A DNA stretch of 64,000 nucleotides from Penium margaritaceum (taxonomy: Eukaryota; Streptophyta; Zygnematophyceae; Desmidiales; Peniaceae), in contig SZWC01001562.1 of the NCBI GenBank assembly GCA_023375785.1, positions 43,079 through 107,078 of the forward strand. The letters are read 5' to 3'. The notes below the pieces were generated by a model, which worked only from the letters and a program-made list of their open reading frames with translations, was not told where the DNA came from and searched no databases. The translations under genes were made by a program, and so were the position numbers. Shown piece after piece: positions 20,500 to 31,452 of the stretch (its first letter is position 1; the number at the start of each line of letters is the position of its first letter).

Positions 20500-21940
20500 A
20501 TCCTCTACGCGCACATTACCGCTACAAGCTATGGCAACCGCGACTGAGCAAGAGAGCAGCTGTGATGTCCCCCTCAAGTTTGATGGAAGGAACTTTCCCT
20601 TGTGGAAGTGGTTGGTTGAGATATTCCTCAACTACAAGGGACAACGTGAGCTGGTCTATGGTGAAGAGAAGTCTCCTGCAAAGTCCGTGACGGCGAGGAG
20701 GTGGAGGCGTTTGAGAACCGCAACAACGAGGCGCATGCTCTGATCGCGTTGGCGTTGTATCCAGCATAGCGTTCACAAATCCAAGGATGCACATGGGCAT
20801 CAAAGGCTTTGGAGAATCTCTGCATCACACACAACACGCCTTCTATTTAGCAATGTGACTCAGCAAGCAAAGAGGCGGCACAAGTTGTCAGCAACCGGTG
20901 GACTGAATCCACTGGGGCGCAACAAGGGACGTCGTCCGCAGCACCAGCTCTCATCGTCCACTCTCACGAAGGAGAGGGATCTCAAGGTGAGGAAGGGACG
21001 CATCTGCGCCGTGCCTATAATGGGGAGCGCCATCAATGTGGCCAGGAGGGCCACTGGAGAAGGAACTGCACAACGGGAGCTGCAGATCTGGCCACAGAGG
21101 TGGCAGAAGGGCAGCAGACCAACGTGGCAGTTGTTGACTCAATACACTCTATAAAGGGGGGTGAGATGGCGGAACCTGAGGCGGGCGAGCGGCGGGTGTG
21201 TTTGGAGCAAGGAGTCTCCAACAGGTCCCAAAATGAGGCCTGCTACAACTGTGGCCAGAGGGGCCACTAGAAAGCGACATGCATATCGGAAGCTGTGGAC
21301 TCTGACAAGCACGTCGGGAGAGGGCGGCAGGCCAAAGCAGTCATTGACACGCCGAGCAGCAATTCTCAGCTCCAAGATGCGAGGGCTGATGTGGTCGGGG
21401 ACCACGAGGCATGCCGTGGGCATGCAACCTCCACAACCTCCAGGAGGGAGCTGAAGGCAGAGCACCAAGATGGGGCTGCTGCTTTTCATCACAACAGAGG
21501 TGATGCGCTCCAAGGAGGCAAAACGAGGGTGCAGGAGTCGGCCAAGAAGAGGGGTACCAAAGAGAGGAAGCTCCAAGAGCCTGACTTGGTGACTGAGGTG
21601 ATGTCCGTGAGTCACCTCATCAAGGAGGGACTCAAAGTGACCTTCACGAGGAAGGACTGCCTCCTAAAAGAGGAGGGAAGTGGGGCCTGTCGTGGCACAT
21701 GGTGCGCAGAAAGGAGGTATGTACCTGGTACTTGCTGATGTCCTCACAAGGAGCAGCTGTGAGTCCGACGTGGATGGCCGCCAGAGAAAGGAAGCGGTTG
21801 CAGCTGCATCCAAGAAGGGGAGTCTTGAGGAGGCGGTGGACAGTGTAAAGGAAACCGCTCGGGCTGGATTGGTGGGGTGGTGGTGTCTCAAAATCATTTG
21901 GCCTGTGCTGAGTACTGGCTCGAGTGCATAGAGATCCTAT
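20500..21940 (+). pseudogene. Cop-F: Copia gag with two zinc knuckles and start of pol
   Basis: Frame 20531-20743 reads VPLKFDGRNFPLWKWLVEIF, the typical N-terminal Copia gag segment. Two CCHC knuckles lie 213 bases apart in the same frame. The first, 21028-21069, has its first Cys changed to Arg (R-HQ-C-GQEG-H-WRRN-C). The second, 21241-21282, keeps C-YN-C-GQRG-H then a TAG and KAT-C. Downstream, 21295-21738 ends with SVSHLIKEGLKVTF and KDCLL, resembling the segment after the Copia protease, while the DSGA-type motif is not visible. Integrase and RT are missing. Two knuckles distinguish it from the single-knuckle Cop-C and Cop-D. Confidence 0.75.
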
Positions 21941-22429
21941 GACACTGGAGATGGACTGCTATTGCTGTTGGTCCTGATGGACTACTGTCTAGGCCACGGC
22001 AGAAACTGTGGGACCACGCTGGCCACAAAGAGGTGGCTAGATGGGTGTAGCTATCTTAATAGACTGTAAGGTGGGTAGGAATGTCCGCAAGTCGCCGACC
22101 TGTTTCTCAAGAGCAAAGACTGGGTTAGTCGGCAGCATTGCGCTAGCAAAGGTGGACAGTGTGGCACTAGCGGTGCCAAGTCCGACCATGGTAGTGGACG
22201 GCGGACACTGCCATTAGTATTGTGTTTGTTATAGTAAAAGTTCTAAAACAAATCAGTAACTATTTTCTGGAGGAGTTGTATGAAGGAGGCAAAATGATGT
22301 TTTTGTGGTTTTTCACTCAGAAATACCCTGCCAATTCTCGGGTACCCCTTTTGGGATCATACTAACGTGCCCAGTTTTGTTTTCAGATTGGTTGGTGGCC
22401 GGCAGCCCGTTGGAGCTGTGCTTAAGCCT
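21941..22429. other. Unassigned sequence before the CTG-rich leader
   Basis: No motif was recognised; this may be leader sequence of the truncated Cop-C3 element to the right, or unrelated DNA. Confidence 0.35.
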
Positions 22430-23650
22430 ATGTAGATTCCCCACAGCTTCTGAAACACCTGCCACTGCTCCTGCTGCTGCAAATGACATCGCAATCACCG
22501 TAGAGCTACTGCTTTAACCGCGCATTGCTGCTGCTGTCACAACTACTGCATTCTGCTACTATGATCACTGCAAGCTACTGCCACGGTTGCTGCTGATGAT
22601 GTTGCTGTTGCTGCCGCTGCTATTTCTGCTGCTGTTGCTGCTGCTGCTGTTGCCGCTGCTGCTGCTACAGCTGCTAATGTTGCACTGCTGTAACTGGTGC
22701 TGTGTGCTACTCCAGTTACCGCTTGGCTGCTGCTGCATCTGTTGCTGCTGTTGTTGCTTGGCTGCTGCTAATGCTGTACCTACTGCTCTTGTCACGTGGC
22801 AGGCAGCGAGCGAGGGGGAACGGGAGTCAAAAATTCTTTTTCTATTCCCAGATCTCTGGTTTCCAGGTCTAGTGGTGCTGATTCCACAGCTGTTGATGTG
22901 GTTATACCCGGCAAGAAGGGTACGCCGGTTAGAGAGGGAGGAGGAGGTAGACAAAAAAAATGGGGAAGCAGTAAGGACACTTCCTTGCTGTGTGGCGGTG
23001 CTGTCGCCACGTGCGTCGGCTCCACTGTCGACATTTTGCCACTTTGCTTTGACCACATGACTGCCTATGCTACCATTGCTGTGGGGTCAGTGCCGTTAAA
23101 AAAATTTCCGCAGCATGTCTCCCGCGTCAGGAGCGTTTTGAAGCCGCCACCAGGTGAGACTAACTCTGCCGGGAAAAATGTGGCAGAGCTTTCCCTACAC
23201 TGACGTGTATGGAGGTCCACCAATGTTGACTGGCACCTGCACACTGTTGCTACTGCTCAATCTGCTGCATCCGCTATGGCTCTGATACCAAGCTTGAAAT
23301 GATGTTGCGCTAGTCTTGAAAAGACTGTTTTATGTCACCTCATATACTTGGACTGAAGTGTGTGGCCTGTTGAGTCCAGAATTAGTGCCTGAGCATCCAT
23401 GGCTACTCAGCAATGATTGGGAACACTCAAACTCAAAAGTTAACACCAAAAATGCAGTTCGAAGTGAGTAATAACTGAGTTAACTCCAAGATTAAGATTT
23501 GGTAGGAGACCCCCCACCTCCACACTTACCTAAGCCTTCACCTCTGTGAGGTTTTTTACTTAGTCTACCAACCAATCAGGAAAAATACACTATTTTATGG
23601 CCTGTGGGGTTTCCTTTGTGAACCCTGCTAGAGGAACGATAGCCCCAAAC
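22430..23650 (-). mobile_element. Cop-C3: decayed 5' end of a Cop-C element
   Basis: Three parts occur in the same order as in Cop-C1 and Cop-C2: a CTG-rich leader (about 22440-22780), a segment with the GCCACCAGG and TGCCGG-AAAAA phrases (23090-23240), and a primer site TGGCTCTGATACCA (23279-23292). About 340 bases of LTR then follow, with GGAGACCCC, CCAATCAG and CCCTGC phrases. Gag and pol are absent. Cop-C3 is more diverged than the other two copies. Confidence 0.7.
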
Positions 23651-24439
23651 CCTTGTTGGTTGTGATTGCAAGACACGCAAGTGACCTCTTGAATTTGTCC
23701 ACATATACACACCATGAGTTCAGGTGATTAAAATGACGTGAAGCTCAAGGGTACACATGGTGGACTTTGAATCCCAGGGATCTCAACCGGGTGCAAGATT
23801 AGCCTGAGCTACATCATGTCCAGTTGTGCCTGAGATCAGAATTCCTAGTTTCAGCATGGTGTGATTATAATTTGCTTAGCAAATACTAGAGAGTCACATA
23901 CAGGGAGACATGCATCCACATACGCTCGTGGTTGAGGTAGTTATCTTTGTATTGATTTGCATGCCTAGATAGTGTTGATGTTCAGCATCGGGTTGTTGAC
24001 CCTACAGGGCCACAATGTCAGTTATACTGAAGTGTGAGAAAAGCACGGCAGTATGTCGTTGACCATTTTGGTTCAAATCCGGGGTGGCGGCAAGTGTTTC
24101 GCATGGGTGGCCTGGTCGACCGGATGATATCATCTTGCTCCCTTGTTACTCCTCTCTTGTGGTTAACTTTCGCTAATTTTTCTACAAGGAATTCATTCCT
24201 TGACGTTGCCACCGCCACGGCTCTAGCATGAACATCACTTGCATGCTAGGAGGCTTAGGACGGCAATCTATGACTACCTACCGGTCTCAAAGCAAGAGGG
24301 AAAACCCCCTCTGCTCCATCGATCCTAGATCTATTGTGGTGTAGTGAAAGCAACATACATGGTAACACTCCCGCGGCCGCGACGTCTCCCATTTTCTTGA
24401 ACCGCATCACCACAGCTGCGAGGCAGTCTAGCCTCGGGG
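23651..24439. other. Unassigned sequence with a T-arm-like phrase
   Basis: No gene was recognised. GGTTCAAATCC at about 24071-24081 fits the pol III B-box consensus and is followed by GGGG, as in a tRNA T arm. The 5' side of the arm reads TTTT where CCCC would pair, so any tRNA-like origin is decayed. Confidence 0.4.
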
Positions 24440-25210
24440 CATTACGGCTCCGTATTTCCACAACCCCACAGATCTGCAATCCTACAGTTCTGCAGGTTTG
24501 TAGCTCCACAGTTCCGCAGTCCCGTAGCTCCACAGTTCCATATTTCCAAAGCTCTGCAGTTTTGTAGCTCCACAGATCAAAAACACTGCAATCTCTGTAG
24601 CTCTACAGCATCAGAGTACCACAGAATTGCAGCACCAAGGAATTCAAATCCCAGCGCTTTGCTGCTCTGCAGTTCCGTAGTTCCAAAACTTTGCAGCTTC
24701 ACAGCTCTGCAACTCCGTAGCTCTGAAGCTCCACAGCACCATAGCATCGCGTCACCACAACGCCGAGGCATTCTAGCCCCAACGCATTACAGCTCTGCAA
24801 TTCCACAACTCCGCTACTCCGTGGCTAGCTCTGCTATTCCACAGCTTTGTAGCTCCACGGCACCGTAGTCCTACAACTCTGCAGTTCCTCATTTCCGTAG
24901 CTCCATAGCTCTACATTTCTACAGCTTTGCAGTTCCATAGCTTTGCAGCTTCGTAGCTCTCTAGCTTTGTAGTTTTGCAGCTCCGATGCTCCACAACACC
25001 GGAACACTGTAGCACTGTAGCTCTGGGGCACTGGTGCATTTTGTTCCACCTCATTTTGAGATAGCAACATCGTAACTCCACAACACCGTAGCACTACGGC
25101 ACCAAGGCATTCTTGCCCGGGCTCATTGTGGCTCCATAGCACCAAAGCACTGCAGCACCATGGCACCGAGGAATTCTAGCACAGGCTCATTGCAGCTTGC
25201 AGTTATGTAG
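24440..25210. repeat. Degenerate satellite with 8-bp period
   Basis: About 770 bases can be cut into consecutive 8-mers of the form RYAGCTCC (GTAGCTCC, ACAGTTCC, GCAGTCCC, GTAGCTCC, ACAGTTCC and so on), with the phase kept over long stretches. A longer marker built of the same 8-mers (GAGGCATT CTAGCCCC-like) recurs near 24420, 24640, 24765, 25105 and 25165, giving a higher-order pattern. Because 8 is not a multiple of 3, all frames give 8-residue repeats, and none looks coding. Confidence 0.85.
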
Positions 25211-26379
25211 CTCTGCTGCACAATAGTAGCAGTAGCAGCAGGCACACCCAAAGGCCGGTACCGCCATCCTGGCTACTCCGTCCGTAGCTGAGCCGATTCC
25301 AACCTCTCTGACAGCCACACTTGAGTGTGATTGCGAAAATGAGGAGTTTGCGTACTACAGGAGAGGGTGGAGTGCGAGGTGTGGTCGCGCCACCGCCACC
25401 ACAGTCCAAGGTACTATCCTGGAGAGAACTACCATCCCACAGCTCACTTCGTTTGTGAGGATGCAGCTGCGTACGCCACCTACTACTTGTTTGCTTCTGA
25501 CAAATCACCAACGATGCAGATCGCACCAACTACGAGACCACCATGGGATCAGCGTCCTCCTCAATCTCTTGTCATCCTCCCATTTTCCATAGGACGCATC
25601 GGCAAAGCCAGTCTGCCGTCCCTGGTGGGGCAACACCAGCAGCACCAACAGCAGCCCATAGACCCTTTAATCCTCGTTGTGTTGCATCTCCAGCAACATC
25701 CGGGTCTGTGGCTGCCTCCACTGGACCCTCTGACGTCTTTTCTATTCTAGAAGTTGCGCTTATCTCCAGTGCTATTGTCTCCTCTACTTTTGCTGCCACA
25801 GCACGTGCTGCACGTGCTGCACGTGCTCCTGCCAACACTACGGCTGGTAGGGCCATTGACACTTACACTGCTGCTACAGTCAATCATGGACCTCTTGCAA
25901 CAGCCATAGTCAACCTTGCCACACAGGTTGTGGTCGCAGCAAATGCAATAGCAGCAGCAACAGTGGCAGTAACCGCTTCCCAATGTAGTGCTTGTTGAAA
26001 TAGTATGCACCTTGTCCACTGCATAGCTGGCTAGCTACACATATAGACAAGGCATGCACTGCTCTATGGAGTACGTCCCCTTTGTCTGTTCTGAGATGGG
26101 CCAGGAATGCACTGCCCATAATGGGTATGTCACCTATGGCTCATCATAGTAACCAAACCTTTTTGGCCTGGTTGAATAGGCAACGGATTCTCAAACGAGA
26201 GGTTGCGGGCTCAAACCCCGCGATGGCTGCAATTTTCTTTGTGGCCCAAACAGGGACAGGAAGCTTCTAGAAAGCTTACTAGAGCCTGCCTTGAGGATGA
26301 CACTTGGCGGTCTAAGGACGCGCCAAGTAGGACTGTAGGTTGAGGTCGGCTCCAGTGGAGCCACTACAAGCAGAAGCTT
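25211..26379. other. Unassigned sequence with an Ala-rich open frame
   Basis: The longest frame (plus 25543-25998, 151 residues) is rich in Ala, Thr and Ser and contains AARAARAARAPA, from a tandem GCACGTGCT repeat at 25800-25830. It has no recognised domain. At 26170-26240 there is a tRNA-like stretch. Sequence from about 26200 on may be U3 of the Cop-D2 LTR. Confidence 0.4.
26170..26240 (+). other. tRNA-like stretch (possible SINE head or tRNA relic)
   Basis: GCCTGGTTGAATAGGC (about 26178-26193) forms a perfect 4-bp D-arm stem. GCGGGCTCAAACCCCGC (about 26206-26222) forms a perfect 5-bp T-arm stem around a seven-base loop. No proper anticodon arm or acceptor stem pairs, so it is not a functional tRNA gene. 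Confidence 0.4.
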
Positions 26380-26396
26380 TAGCAAAGCTCTGCAAG

Positions 26397-26404
26397 TATA
26401 AAAG
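26397..26404 (+). promoter_or_regulatory. TATA box, probable Cop-D2 LTR promoter
   Basis: TATAAAAG lies about 260 bases before the first readable gag codons of Cop-D2 and is followed by GCCTGTACC. It fits a U3 promoter in the 5' LTR. The LTR borders themselves could not be fixed, so the link to Cop-D2 is by position. Confidence 0.5.
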
Positions 26405-26659
26405 CCTGTACCTTGCATGCATCCATTTACAGTTCTTGCCTTAGAGACTCCTCACAGAGTGTCCAACCAAAGGTAGACACTAAAGACCAACATGCGGACT
26501 TCGTGAGGTTGCAAACCAAACGAACCTAAAGTGTGGATCCCTCGTTCGAGAGTGATATGTTATCTTGGTTGCAATACCAAGAGCGGTTGGCGGCCTTCCA
26601 TGTCGGGACCCGTTTTCTAGACCGTTGCTATCCGGCGCATTGACAGTGCTATCCTCTCC

Positions 26660-28700
26660 ATCCACTCCTCTATGACCCAGGCTTCCTCTACAGCCTCCTC
26701 ATCCATATTCATTCATCACATCCGCTTCCTCATCTCCACAGCTGTGGCCATCTCCACCCTCACCGGTGCTGACTGGGGTCATCTGCCTCATTGTCTCCGC
26801 GTCCTCTTCTATAGCTTTCATCACAGCATCAGTAGCAGTCGCCCTTCTACCCCTGTTTTCCTTGTGCTGCTAGGTCTGGTGAGCTTAGCGCACTCTCTTT
26901 CCTGCACCATTTTTCTCTCTTGTCTCTGCATGGCTGTGTTTGTAGGTCTAGGTCCATTGCCTCACAGCAATGCCTTGAGCGCCACACCCACCATAGTTTC
27001 CCATGCCCACTTGGACAGGGAAAATTCTGCCAAATATTTCTTTGGCATAGTTCTCACCTTATCACCATCCCAATTGATGATGATTCATATGCCGCATTAT
27101 AGGTAGAGCTGCAGCGAGAGCACACTCCTCTCTAAGAAGCTCTCATTGCATAGTGCAATGCAAAGAAAAAAACTACACAATGAACAGGCTGACCAGGAAA
27201 CTTTTGCCGACCACATAGCTGACCTGGTCCTCAACCGGCTTCGGCCCGCACTGCGTTCCACGCCCTCTGCTTCCAGTCCTACTGGCATTGCTGTTGCCTT
27301 CTCCACCTCCCTTGATTGTGCATCCGCTTCCTCTGGATCTCTTCCTTTTAACTCTCTTGCAGTCACCGTTGCTGCTCGCATAGCCGCCACCAAAGCACTT
27401 ACATTGCCTACGTATTGCAAGCCTGACTTTGATTCTGCACTACCTCATTTTACCTCTAACCTCACCTTCTCCTCTTGGGAAGTTCTCTTCATTGCATGGA
27501 CACAGGGCCAACAGCTTTAAGAATACTACCATGAAGCAAATCCCTCAGCCAATCCCCCTTTTGTTTTCGCCGATGATGAGTCTGCCCGTGCTGTCCGTGT
27601 TCTCATCCGTGCTGGACCTGATGATCTCATTGATGAGGTTGGGTCGTGCAACGCCGACACAGCATGCCACACGCCCGCTGATCCCATTTGAGCTTACGCC
27701 CTTATAATGTGTCACACCACTGTCACAGGCCACGTAGCACAGAGTGTCCTCATGGTCCAGTCAACACGCTGTCAATACGTGCTGATAAGACTCCGGATGC
27801 CTATTGGGCTCACAGTCTCTGCCTGCTACATGACTTGGACAAGGTAGCATCTGGGCAGCTCCGTAAATCTCTTTTCATTATCAACAGCCTCATCCCCAAG
27901 CTTTCTGAAATCTTCAGGGAGGAAAACTCCACATAGCTAGAGCGCCTTGCCACCGAGCCCGTTCCAGATGATGCTCCTTTGGGAGTTTAAAGTCCAGAGT
28001 CTTATGGATTGGTGTAGTGCACTGCAGAACAAACGCATCCACCATGCAGCAGTTGCAGCTGCCAGCACTTCCCTTCCCTCCTCCTTTTCCTCCTCTACCT
28101 CTTCATCCTCATCCTCCACACCGGCCACCTCGCTCCTCAGTCAGGGTGGGGGGGTGGCTGTGGTCGGGGAAAAAAATGGTGACGGCGGATCCGGTGCCAG
28201 TGATCAGACCGGACGTCGGAAAGGGAAGGGGTCTAGCAGCTCCTCTTCCACGTCATCCTCGAGCACTGTCACGTGCTGGAACTGCGGCGCTACAAGCCAC
28301 TCTGCGCCAAAGTGTCCAGTGCCACCTGATGACGCATGTCTTGCATCTACGATGAGGGCGCAATGGGCGCGCTCCTTGAGTAGCTCTTTGAGCTCTGCCC
28401 GCGCCACCACCTCTACAGCCCCAGCCGGCCGCAATCAGTGTGCGTCCACCAATACTGCAGCCTCCAGCACCATTAAAATGCCATTCCAGCCACCTTATCC
28501 TTGGGGGTGGCCCCAAGGATATGGGGGACCCATTTACTATGGTCCTCGTTTTGGTCCTTACTCTCCTCCTGCCTGGTCCTCTCCGATCTATGCATCTCAG
28601 CGCCCCTCCTCCAGAGTTTTCATCATCCCTGACTCATCTAAGGACGAGCCAGCTGGACGACGCCTTCTCCCATGCCCTCCACCAGTGTCATCTCTATGAT
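26660..28700 (+). pseudogene. Cop-D2 gag with intact zinc knuckle
   Basis: Frame 27146-27520 (QETFADHIADLVLNRLRPAL, then KPDFDSALPHFTSNLTFSSW) and following shifted frames give the capsid-like part, including AHSLCLLHDLDKV and SLIPKLSEIF. Frame 27947-28699 holds a Ser/Thr-rich stretch and a complete CCHC knuckle C-WN-C-GATS-H-SAPK-C at 28274-28315. A Pro/Tyr/Gly-rich tail (PYPWGWPQGYGG) follows. Gag is split by several stops before the knuckle. Confidence 0.75.
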
Positions 28701-29394
28701 CAAGGAGGTGAGAGTGGGTGTTTGGGGTCTAAGTCACTTGCATGTGCCATTGATGGAGCCTTGTGTGGTTCTGCGTGCGGTCATGTTCAGGGGTGTCTGC
28801 CCGTCAATGTCCTGTGGATTGAGGAGTGGCAGTCTGTTTGCTTGGTTCATTGTCTCACCGCTGGTGGTCGGCGACTTTTGTCGCACTCTTCCATTGCCAT
28901 TGTCAGTTGTATACCTGTCTCTGTTTGCTTGTCGGGTGGCTTTTGGATCTTTGACTCTGGAGCCACCCACCATATGACCTCTTCACACTCCTCGTTTGTC
29001 TCGCTTGGTCCTGTTGGCTCTATTCACTTCGTTCGCAGAGGCTCAGGCCAACTCCTTCCTGTTCAGGGCGTTGGGGTCATCTGCTTTGTCGGACCCAGGG
29101 GGGAACTGTTCTTTCCCGATATGCTACATGTTCCCTCTCTTGATTTGAGTCTTCTCTCTGTCACGATACTCGATGACCAGGGCATGGAATTCTTCTCTAG
29201 CCACAGTATTGCCTTGTTTCTCATTGAACTTCTGGCTGCCTCTTGCTATAAGGCACCCATTGTGATCGCTTGTTTCACGTTCCCTCCTTTGTCCCTGCAC
29301 CTGCCATGCCTGTCAATGTTCACGTTGGTGGCTCTCTTTCTCCCGCACACACACGTCTATTGCATCACCGTCTGTGCCAATCCTGCAATTGACA
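28701..29394 (+). pseudogene. Cop-D2 protease region
   Basis: The open frame 28440-29624 contains GGFWIFDSGATHHMTSSHSS, with the aspartic protease motif DSGA at 28953-28964. GSIHFVRRGSGQLLPVQGVG and PDMLHVPSLDLSLLSV follow, the normal Copia protease and post-protease pattern. The catalytic motif is intact. The zinc knuckle lies in a different frame, so gag and pol cannot be read together as they stand. Confidence 0.8.
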
Positions 29395-30265
29395 GCCTGC
29401 TTTGCGTGCTTCATGCGAATGGTCTTGATGCTACCACCTTTCATGCTCCTTGTCCTACTGGCTGTCCCGACTGTGCTCAAGGCAAAATGCATCAGTCCCT
29501 TTTTCTACATCAGAGTCTCGCACCTCCCATCCCCTTGACTTCCTATACACTGATGTCATGGGGCCCCTTACGCATGACGCTTTGGGGGAGGTGTTGGTTG
29601 CTCTGTTCTTTGCCTTACCGATGACTTCTCCCTCTTGTGTTGGACCTTTGCTCTCACCCAAGAAAATGATGTCTGCTCTACCCTCAAGTGTTGGCTTCCC
29701 AAGGCTTAACTTGCATGTGGTCGTCGTCTTTGCATTTTCCGTTGTGACCATGGAGGGGAATTTATGGGACCCACTGCCCGTTACCTCATCGCTTGCGGGG
29801 TGTGCATGGAGCCCTCGGCAGAATGGCATTTCTGAACGCTAGAACTGGAAACTCGCTAACGGTTCCCGTGCCCTTCTGAATACTTCTGATCTCCCTCCTC
29901 TCGTCTTGTCTGAGGCCATGTCTTACATGAGATGGGTTTGGAACCGTGTTCCCCACGGTCCTCTCCCTTTTCATGTCACCCTTTGTGAATGCTGGTTTGG
30001 CCATCGTACTGACGTGCGTCTTTCTCGCGTCTGGGGTTGTGTCGCTGCTGCCTGGCTTCCCGAGGACCTTCACGATAGCAAACTTACTCCCCATGCACAC
30101 CTCTGTACCTTCCTCGATGTCTCCGCCATGTCCAAAGTGTGGCACTTCTGGGACCCTGACCGTGCATGCGTTGTTGAATCACGCGACGCTCTCTTATTTG
30201 AGGATTTTTTTCCTCGCAAATTGTTCCATGTCGCTCCACCCTCTTCCTTGTCCGTGCTTCGTTGA
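29395..30265 (+). pseudogene. Cop-D2 GAG-pre-integrase and integrase
   Basis: The pre-integrase zinc module reads LHANGLDATTFHAPC then GCPDCAQGKMHQS. The core is damaged: YTDVMGPLTHDALGE near 29540 and SPRQNGISER at about 29810-29840 are clear, but the middle is frameshifted and a stop follows SER. Frame 29906-30265 keeps the C-terminal part (SEAMSYMRWVWNRVPHGPLP, RVWGCVAAAWLP, FWDPDRACVVESRDALLFED). Confidence 0.8.
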
Positions 30266-30769
30266 CTTGGGCAGGTGGGTCTGTCTCTGCCTCTGGTCTT
30301 GCAGGGAACTCTTCTTCTTCCGCCACTACGGCTCCCACCTCTGGTCCCTCATCCTCTCCTTTGTCACCTGTCCTTTCTCCTACTCGTGCTTCCCTCAATC
30401 CACCATCCGGTTCACCGACCTGCAATTTTCAGAGTTGTCGCTGGTCCCTTCTTTCTCCGTGTCCTTTGAGTCCACATCAACGTCCATCAGCACTCTTACA
30501 CTGTCACCTGTTGATGTCTCTATGCACTCAGCTTCACATGTCACTCCTAACTCACCTCCGAATCCTACTCTACAGACCTCAGCGTCCGTTGGTGTGACGG
30601 AACCCCCTCCTGTCTGTCAGGCTCCTCATGTCAACCCAGAGCCATACACACGCGGAGGGTAACTTTGGTTGCTCCCTTAGCACTGTGCTCCTCAGTCCAC
30701 CCAACCCTCTCAGTGTTGCACTCGTTCTAGAGCATCATCCATTGCAGCCGGTTCTTCTGCCAGACCCAC
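30266..30769 (+). pseudogene. Cop-D2 integrase-RT linker, Ser/Pro/Thr-rich
   Basis: Low-complexity Ser/Pro/Thr coding (SSSATTAPTSGPSSSPLSPV in frame 30262-30597) fills the gap between integrase and reverse transcriptase. Unlike Cop-C, it shows no regular 12-residue repeat. Confidence 0.6.
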
Positions 30770-31202
30770 TGGTCTGGATGCACTTGGGCTAGCCGTCAGC
30801 GTTGTCCACCCTAACTTAGTTGTGGGCTATGCACTTGTAGCTCACGAGTTCCACAACGTCCTCGAGGCTTCTGTCGCTGGCTATGTTGCTGCACATTTTG
30901 TGGCGAGCGGACTGCCTTCACTTCTCCCTCAACCTACCACTGTTCGACAGGCTCGTGAGGCGGTTGATGGTGACCTCTAGGAGAAGGCCATGCAAGAGGA
31001 GCTAACTGTTGTAAAGGGACATGGGATCTTCAAACTTGTAGATCTGCCAGTAGGCCACAAAGCTGTTTCGGCCTACTGGGTTCTCCGGCGTAAGCTAAAT
31101 CCTGACGGCAAGGTCAACAAGTACAAAGCTAGAATCAAAGCCAAGGGATTCTCTCAGGTTCCAGGCATTGTATCTGATGAGACGTTTGCTCCAGTCAACG
31201 AT
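30770..31202 (+). pseudogene. Cop-D2 reverse transcriptase, N-terminal fragment
   Basis: Readable blocks are LDALGLAVSVVHPNLVVGYA, then EKAMQEELTVVKGHGIFKLV, then YWVLRRKLNPDGKVNKYKAR and GFSQVPGI, ending in DETFAPV. The polymerase catalytic box is missing because the element is cut at about 31202. A TAG precedes the EKAM block. Confidence 0.85.
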
Positions 31203-31205
31203 TAG

Positions 31206-31411
31206 CGGCATGGGATATGTGTCTTCTTCTGTGACTCGGTTGAGGTCACTGAAGTCAACACAGAACCGCTTGGATCCATCAGACTTGCCGACAATGACCA
31301 TGTTGGCACGCCAGGGGCTCACGATAGGGACGATCAGCCCTTGCGCTTTCAACTCCGCGAGACCTTCCGTGATGATCTGCTCCTGGTAAGGGAGTATGCG
31401 ACGGACCTACT
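31206..31411 (-). pseudogene. Gyp-E reverse transcriptase, N-terminal fragment
   Basis: Frame 31095-31352 reads LKAQGLIVPIVSPWRANMVI, then VGKSDGSKRFCVDFSDLNRVT and TYPMPLI, a standard Gypsy reverse transcriptase start. It ends at the junction with Cop-D2. On its upstream side the coding is broken by the telomeric tract. Confidence 0.85.
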
Positions 31412-31412
31412 G

Positions 31413-31452
31413 TTTAGGGTTTAAGGGTTTAGGGTTTAGGGTTTAGGGTTTA
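31413..31452 (+). repeat. Interstitial telomeric repeat (TTTAGGG)n
   Basis: The tract holds four exact TTTAGGG units, one TTTAAGGG variant and a final TTTA in tandem. Plant-type telomeres have this unit. It sits exactly between two adjacent blocks of Gyp-E reverse transcriptase coding, replacing or separating only a few codons. Confidence 0.95.

Larger units (their letters stand above)
26380..31202 (+). mobile_element. Cop-D2: decayed Copia, truncated in reverse transcriptase
   Basis: The order gag, zinc knuckle, protease, GAG-pre-integrase, integrase, linker, reverse transcriptase start is that of Ty1/Copia (integrase before RT). The element stops abruptly at about 31202, inside the DETFAPV motif, where Gyp-E begins on the other strand. 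Domain wording is shared with Cop-D3 and, more distantly, Cop-C. Confidence 0.8.

Noticed and set aside
22587-23060. Plus-strand poly-Leu membrane-like protein
   Set aside because: The Leu run is CTG repeat of the decayed Cop-C3 leader; nothing supports a gene.
25543-25998. Ala-rich 151-codon frame as a host gene
   Set aside because: Low complexity, no domain, no clear start context or splice pattern, and it includes a tandem GCACGTGCT repeat; left unassigned.
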